Shown in pieces: positions 57,423 through 64,000 of a stretch of DNA of 64,000 nucleotides. A program made the translations under genes and the position numbers. The DNA is from Gigaspora margarita (lineage: Eukaryota > Glomeromycota > Glomeromycetes > Diversisporales > Gigasporaceae): the NCBI GenBank assembly GCA_009809945.1, contig WTPW01000077.1, forward strand, positions 293,491-357,490, in the 5' to 3' direction. Below the pieces are notes generated by a model. That model did no database searches. It was not told the DNA's origin and saw only the letters and a program-made list of their open reading frames with translations. The first letter of the stretch is position 1. Every line of letters starts with the position of its first letter.

Positions 57423-59865
57423 AAGTTCTCCGGGATATAAGTAAATCCAAATAAGTCTGTACTACTAATAAATAAAGCACCATATGCCTCGATAACCTTC
57501 GAAGGAATAGAAATTAAAAATTAAAGAACAGAACCATTAAAATACCTAGATGAATGGCTTATGCTTAACAAGTCAAAGAAAATAATACAAAAAAAGATTA
57601 TAGAAGAGATAATGGCCAGCATAAAGCATATAGGAATATCTAAAATAATAAAAAACAAGCAATATACATTTTAAACTCAGTGGTACTAGCTAGAACTGCC
57701 TATAGATTGCAAGTAACACTATTAATGGACAGGCAATTAAACTATATAACTAATCACTACACCAGTATTGTTAAGAGTAAGGCACAGCTCACACAGAATG
57801 TTCTCAATACATTTATACAATACCTAAAAGTACATAATGGTATAAGAAAGATACCCAGAGGTGGCGAACCAAGATGGTTCAGAGAAATCTGTGAAAAATT
57901 GGAAGCATATAAGAACCCAATGCTAAGATTAAAAAGGCTGAATTCATTTACATTCAATAAAATAAAAAAGGTAATAATATAAAATGGATAGTAACGAAAA
58001 CAGAAGTCTGGAGAAAGATTTCAAGAGGAAAGGGGAATGACTAATTGCAACACACTGGATAAGAACAAATAGAACTTTAAAGAGATGTAACAGATGCGAC
58101 AGAAATGAAGCATCATTGAAAAGAAAAAAGTGCATCCTATCCATAAATACATCAGATGCATATATAGTACAAGTAAATACAAAATACAGAATACACATGA
58201 GAACTAAAGATATGGAAGAATACAAGTGGGTAGTACCTACTAATACAAGTCTTGTTCAAACAAGGGCTACAGTAGTGCCAAGGGTAGCAGAGGCATTCCC
58301 TAGAATCAGACTAAAAAATTAACAAGATGGATAGATGAAAACTATATATACAAACACGTAACTATTGAAATCACAACAAAACAAATAAGAATGACTGATA
58401 ATAAACATAAAGTAGTTGCTATTGCAAAATTTAAACACAATAACTATATTTGGAATCTGGAGATCCTATCATGGCCGACTTTGACCCATTCTATGATAAC
58501 ATTGATACTGTTGCTATTGATAGTAGTGAATCTGAAAGCTAAAGTGAATATAATATCAAATCACAAACTATTGCTAAGCTTTATTAATGATAGTATAAAA
58601 CAACATACAAGAGAAAAAAAGAAAATTAACAATAGAAAATACACGAGTATTGCTGAATGTATTAAATGGTTACAAGCTGGCCATAACATACAAATGAAAT
58701 ATGTTGAAGATATAAAAATCTATGGAGACCTTGAGATAAATTTAACTACAAAGATAGACCTACAACATATTCTCCAAAATCAGTTAGTGGTAGCATTAGA
58801 TAGACATTTAATAATATACTCAATAAACCAACCAATAAAATACATCCTTCAAGCGAAGAACAATATTGAATAGTTTAACCAAAAAAGGATAAAAGCAATT
58901 AATTGCTCAAGTCAGTCTATACTATGAGAAGCCACACTAAAATATATCTCATAGAGCGATGCTCCTCTATCACTAAGAACTGACCCAATAAAAGCAAGTA
59001 TAAAGAATTTTAAAATTAAGATACTAGCTAATAAATTACTGATCTTTTTGATACTGCATATTAGATACCCAGAAAAATATCCCAACTACCTATGTTAAAG
59101 ATGCACAAAAGAAGAGAAAGACTTCGCACATGTACTGAGCTGTAAAAAGAATGAAAGAAAAATTGAAGAAGTAATTAATGAGGTCTGGCAGAAGTACTGT
59201 AATGGAAAAAAGATTCAAGAGAAAGATAGTGATATAGAAGAACTGCGTACAACTGTATGGAAGATAAACATTAAAGAAAAACTTCCCTTTGGAGTAATAA
59301 TAGAAGAAATGCTAGTCCCTTCGAATAACAGAAAAGAAAGAATTAAACAAATGATAGCAGTGTTACATCAAGTAATTACAGAAATCTGAAAAACAAACTG
59401 GAAACAAAGTAGGATAACAGAATATAATGGAACAAATATCACAAAATAGATAGCTACAGATGGAAATAAGAAGATTAGTCCACTGTTGCAGACACTTCAA
59501 TACATGAAATGGATGAAGAAGTATAGAAAAAACAATAAAATAGGCTTCTGTAGTATATTTACATAGAAATCTATCAGTAACTAGGTAGACATTAAATAAT
59601 TGGTGGGAACTTAGATAAATATAATAGATAAATGTGACTGGGCCTTTTGGTAATGAAATGGACCTTCATCCGAGATAAGGCAAGAAAACAAAGACTATAG
59701 GGGACCTCAGTCTGAAGCATAGCCAAATTGGGCCACAGATAAACTAGTCTGAGTCGAACATTCACATAGTTTTAGGAATTTACTGTCAAAATTTGTATTT
59801 ATTTTCTGAAAACAATAAAGAATCTAGACATGGTCATGTTTGTAAAAAAAAAAAAAAAAAAAAAA

Positions 59866-61392
59866 GCATATAGCTAACCTGTTTTTTTGTCAAGATAACA
59901 TATAAGTAAAGTTGTTTAGAGCATAATTTTACATATATTTGCAGTTTTAAAATTAGTAAATATTTGTTTTGACAGAGTTACATTTTGAAATTGTGCAAAA
60001 TTAACAAAATTTTGACTTGGTTTTAAAGCTCAATTTTGTCTTCTTTTTTTGTTCTATATAACTGTTAAATTTAATTTTAAATTAATAAGTTAAGTTTAAA
60101 AGAATCTTCTAATCAATATCTATAGTAAATTCATATATTTTTATTATAATTTTTATTATAAACAACAATCATGTCCTATGTCTATTATGCCTTATATTAT
60201 TTTCAATTACTAACTCTAATATAATATTTGTTAAATATATTTTTGTCTTATTTTTTTCATTATTATATTGATAATAATTTTTATATTATACTATATACTG
60301 GTATTGAATACTCTGATACTTTGTATAATTGAAAAATTTTTTATATTAATTGTTAAATATGGTAAAAAATATTGTTATATAAATATTGTACTAATTCATT
60401 TTTAAAGCTTGAATATAACAAGCCTTTATCATTATATAAAATATAACATTAAGCTGTTTTAGTTGTGATCTAATTCAGGCTGTAACTCAAAAATTGTCCA
60501 TTTATATAATTGATGTTTTGCAATCACTCTTGTTATAGTAAACAGATCATAAAAACCCACTCAATATAGTGAATTTACAAACATTTTACTAATTGGCTCA
60601 AAATTCTCATTATAATAACAGTTACTTATATTAAAAATTTTCAGGAAGCTATTTTAGCATATTGATCACCCACAACTATTTTTCAAACAAAACAATTAGA
60701 AAGAATATGATGCATGAGGTATTTATTTAATAAATAGTACTACTAAAAATGCTTTTTTTATTTATAAGATAACTAATTATCGTTGAGATATAATGCAGAG
60801 CACGTGCGCGGTATTATAAATCCTAAAGATAAACAGAGTTATAACATGGTTATCTGATACTTCTAATATAAGCACTAGCCTTTTTTCATACATGCAAAAA
60901 AATAGCTTGTTTTAATAGAATAGCACAATTAGAATTTAAAATTATTTTGCATAAAATGAACAAGTAGTTTATTTTTGTGCAAGAGAAGCTCTAAATGTAA
61001 ATGCACAAGTGTGCAACAAATTTAAATAAGGAGCATGCACAAAAATAATGTGCAAAAGAAATAATGGAATTTTATTGTGCAAAAAAATTTGATCGAAATA
61101 TAAAATATGAAATAGGATAAAAATAATTCGAAATGTTCCAAAAGGAAAATGAGTGAACATAAATACGAGCAAGGTAGAGTTGACTTAAAATTTGACAAAT
61201 CTCCAAAATATTTTGAAAATTAACAAAAGTATATTATAATTTTATAACATTGGCAATATTCAAAGATAATACATATGAGCATATAACCAAAATTTATATG
61301 CACATATTGTCAACTAGTAGTTGGTTTGTGCAATCAAATCTATGACACAACTGCATTTGTGTTAAACACTGAGTGCAATTATCATGTTGTTA
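59866..61392. other. intergenic stretch downstream of both flanking units
   Basis: No gene supported. TGTGCAA and GTGCACAA-like words recur between 60970 and 61370. A 67-codon minus-strand frame at 60969-61172 has no recognisable motif. Confidence 0.45.
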
Positions 61393-63739
61393 TTAGGGAC
61401 AAGGAAATACCACCCAATCATCTTCACTACCATGATAGTGCCAACAGTAATCTTGTGTATTATCAAATGGACCACGCCATTTATCTTGCTCTGTGGTTGC
61501 AATAACCCCAAAGACAACCCAGTAACTTGATACGCCAGATATAGTCAAACTGAAACCATCGTGAGCAGATGAATAGCCGTAAGCAATTGCACCAGGTCTA
61601 GCTGACCAATCCCAGTCGGGAGACAAATATTTTGTTGCGGCAACTTGTGCGATTGTACCTCTAACCAATTTGTTTTGGATATAAAAATTATGGACTATAT
61701 ATATTGTTTAAATAAAATCAATACATTGAGACAATTTTCTGATGCTTAATTAATTAACTATATTTACCTTGAGGAGGAGGAGGAGGGGTAGGGGTGGGAG
61801 GTGGTGGTGGGGTAAAGGTGGGAGAGGGAGGAGAAGGAGGGCCATAATTAACATCACTTCGAAGGGCAATACCAAATAGTGATTTTTCTTGGTCAAAGAC
61901 CATATAAAAGTTCTTTTAGTCATGAAATAAATAATTTAATAAATTTGTGATTATAATTAATGCATAATATTAATATCATGTCATAAGTTACCGCAATAAA
62001 GGCACTCCCAAATACCCAAGAATCACTATTGATAGCGTTACCATTAATTGTAAGTGAACAATTAGCACTATCAATTGGCTTGCCAATGATTGAATGTAAT
62101 GGCAGTCTCCATTTTTGATTGTTTTGATTTTCAAATTCAAAAGATAAATCATAATTAGGTGATGTAGCATAACAATCTGCTATTCCTGAACCGTTTGAAT
62201 ACTTTCCTCCACTTAATGATGCTGCAATTACATTAGCAATAGCATCATCTAATTGAATGTTTGGGAATTCATTATCAAATGAAGCGTTTCCAGAATGGTT
62301 TATTGGTATACCATCTATATATATGTTAGAAACATAAAGCCGGGCTGTTACCGTGGTAGGAGGAAGCTGATAATATATTATTTCACTTTCGTTATTCCCT
62401 ATATTTTTTTTAATTATTAAATATATGAACAAAAATTATAATACAATATCTAATGATTTGCCATGAACTTTTTTTCACTAAAACTTTTATGGTTGACATT
62501 ATAAAATTTTTAGTTATTACTGCATCTCAGTGGATTTGCAAATTTTAAGTATATAAATAAATAGGTAATAAATACAAATGAATGAATGAATAGATTTAGT
62601 TATAAGAAAAAAATTTTGTCAACTTAAGAATTTTTTGAGAATACTTTTAATAAACTAGATGTGTAATTGCATCAATATAATCTTTCACAGCAGCAATATA
62701 ATACATGAAATAAAAATTGTTACTAACCTAGAATATATTCTAAATCTATCCCTCCAAATGTAATTGATCCCCCTTGACTAACATTTGGAGTAAGAGCAAT
62801 TCCTACAATTTGATTCTAAACGATATAATAATATCGTCAAAAGTTTCTTTTGGGCAATAAATAAAATGAAAAACTTTAATTATTTACAGCAAAACGATCT
62901 AGAATGTACTATTTAATGTCAATGTTAAAATAAATAAATAAATAAATAGCAAATAATTAAATAATTAATAATATGAAGATAATTACATTTTGGTAAGGTA
63001 TAAGACCAATTTATCCATTAATTTTATCCGGAATGGTGATGTTTTCGGTTCCAATTATATCTTTAGGTAATCCAAAGTGCATTTGTTCGAATGTTTGCGT
63101 ATTAATTATAATTGTATCATTGACCCATATACCTATAATTTCACTTCCATTGTCATATTCAATCGTGAATTCTTCAAAATTACCCGAAATAGAATTCGAA
63201 AGAGATGTATTGAAAAAGGTTGCTGCTCGAATATTACAAGCATCTCCGAATGGACTCATGCATAATTCGCTGACAACCCAGAGTAAATTAGAGGTTATGC
63301 CAATTAGTATGTCCAATGTTTGAGGCGGTGTTCCAAATTGAATCGTTAAAGACCATTGCGTTAAATTTGGTTCAAAAGTAAGATTTATTTTCAGCGGTGT
63401 GGTGATGGGTGCAACAGTAGGTGTAGTAATAGGCGTGGTGATGGGTGCAGCAGTAGGTGTGGTAATAGGCGTGGTGATAGGTATGGTAATAGGTATGTTA
63501 GTATTCGTGATTTCAGTTGCGATATTAGGTGTATTAGTAGGTGCAGTTATAGTTGCGGTGATAAATGTAGTGTTAGGAGAGAGTCCTCCACCTGTATCTC
63601 TTTTCCAGTTCTGGTCAACACTATAGATTTGAGCATAAACAGTATACGTCCAAAAAATTGTAAGGATAATTAATGAAACGCGGTATCGTTTTAATTGACG
63701 AATATGATGCTTAAACGAGAAGATAGAAATTGTAAACAT
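61393..63739 (-). CDS. A1 aspartic protease homologue lacking catalytic motifs
   Basis: Exons 63739-62987, 62815-62728, 62398-61992, 61912-61768 and 61694-61393 join by GT..AG in one frame (about 564 codons). Residues 1-36 are a signal peptide (RVSLIILTIFWTYTVYA). Residues ~55-115 are a Thr/Pro/Ile repeat stalk (PITTPITTP). The pepsin fold follows: TIQFGTPPQTLDI, NLLWVVSELC, GIALTPNVSQGGSITFGGID, ADCYATSPNYDLSFEF and WVFGSAFIANFYMVFDQE. The first Asp-Thr-Gly position reads Gly-Ile-Thr (ILIGITSNLLW). The second reads Asp-Asn-Glu (SFDNEFPNIQ). A PPPPPTPTPPPPPQ linker leads to a ~100-residue domain (YLSPDWDWSARPGAI, SSYWVVFGVI, DYCWHYHGSEDDW) that is not recognised. Exon 1 has a TAA at 63011-63013, just before IGLIPYQN; no GT donor precedes it. 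It is either a pseudo-protease with a nonsense mutation, or a sequencing error. Confidence 0.75.
63390..63570 (-). repeat. coding minisatellite for the Thr/Pro stalk
   Basis: The plus strand reads repeats of GTGGTGATGGGTGCAGCAGT and GTGGTAATAGGC in 12-30 base steps, coding for PITTP and PTVAP on the minus strand. Repeat number is likely to vary between strains. Confidence 0.8.
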
Positions 63740-64000
63740 ATTATCGATTTAATGTGTGTTTAATTTGCTGCTTATATATTAAGGTAGCTGCGTAACGCAG
63801 TTGCAAAAACCAGGACGGAATGATATTTGATATTTGTTTATAAAGCAAACCTTTTAAAATAAGCTTATACTATTATAATATATTATATAATGGTATTGTC
63901 TAGACAGTGATTATATTTTGAACAATACACATGTCTTCCATTTTCTTGGCTATTTATATAGTAGTCAACTATCTTTTTCAAAGATTTACAAGCATTTGAA
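63740..64000. other. upstream region of the protease homologue
   Basis: It should hold the minus-strand promoter. TATATATTAAGG at about 63773 lies ~35-45 bases upstream of the start codon (minus sense CCTTAATATATA), a possible TATA-like box. Nothing else is recognised. Confidence 0.35.

Larger units (their letters stand above)
53923..59865 (+). mobile_element. LINE with endonuclease, RT, RNase H, CCHC end; decayed
   Basis: Domains run in order. AP endonuclease: IAIHNVQGLTNKTKYQIW and IIAMSETKL (54220-54330), then QAFVIGDFNTNQ (near 54633). Reverse transcriptase: LLTQDISKAFDLVHIPLL (near 56160) and VMVYMDDLL (near 56725) with the YMDD active site intact. RNase H-like text lies at 58391-58870, without a convincing full catalytic set. 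A CxxC...HxxxC finger with CTKEEKDFAHVLSC is near 59100, its first Cys followed by a stop. The 3' end has AATAAAG near 59812 and poly(A) 59843-59865. Stops and shifts are frequent throughout and the 5' end may be truncated. Two short elements, at 56394-56628 and 56804-57422, split the RT. Confidence 0.85.

Noticed and set aside
54400..58225. Many minus-strand frames opposite the LINE
   Set aside because: They mirror the A-rich LINE coding strand and carry no recognisable domains.
63033..63626. Plus-strand frames over the protease gene, one rich in Val/Gly
   Set aside because: They are antisense to the coding stalk repeat and pepsin domain of the minus-strand gene.

Overview
The window is about 64 kb of very AT-rich eukaryotic DNA. 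It has spliceosomal introns with GT..AG ends, a mitochondrial ubiquinone-pathway gene (COQ9), a glomeromycete-style divergent protein kinase relic, LINEs carrying RNase H plus a CCHC-type finger, and dense short inverted-repeat transposons. The best fit is an early-diverging fungus, probably an arbuscular mycorrhizal fungus (Glomeromycotina); this is inference from gene families and style, not a database match. No bacterial genes, CRISPR arrays or rRNA are visible. Runs of N at 15305-15772 and 35685-35702 show it is a draft assembly.

Layout. 1-19 kb is almost gene-free: a degenerate satellite (300-1390), nested foldback elements (3221-5711), a ~108-bp tandem repeat (6005-7510), a 1-kb tRNA-headed retroposon with an 18-bp target duplication (8043-9067) and a decayed second copy (11752-12397), two inverted MULE-like elements (9789-10803), a LINE 3' end (14102-15794), a set of elements with telomere-like tracts, and an ISXO2/Merlin-type transposase relic (18300-19000). 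19.6-21.1 kb holds COQ9, seven exons on the minus strand and the one clearly intact gene. 22.7-26.2 kb is more short transposons. 27.2-30.1 kb is a multi-exon gene of unknown function with frameshifts. 30.7-32.7 kb has a solo LTR and a broken protein kinase. 34.5-42.3 kb is a relic of the N-terminal HEAT half of DNA-PKcs, invaded by two near-identical pogo-like elements. 42.6-50.2 kb is a large foldback, a decayed pogo/Tigger transposase and a three-level nest of insertions. 50.8-59.9 kb carries a decayed DIRS-like retroelement (minus) and a 5.9-kb LINE (plus), both with later insertions. 61.4-63.7 kb is a secreted aspartic-protease homologue that has lost both catalytic motifs, with a Pro/Thr-rich stalk, a proline linker and a Trp-rich C-terminal domain.

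Main themes. Most sequence is transposon on transposon, and several insertions can be dated relative to each other from target duplications. The most unusual pattern is that elements with different terminal repeats share interior modules: one with GATCAGGTGTAACGT and TTAGGG-like tracts, another with a GAATCGTCTC/GAGACGATTC palindrome. Two host genes (COQ9, and with one stop codon the aspartic-protease homologue) look recent or functional; the DNA-PKcs, kinase and 27-30 kb genes are decaying.
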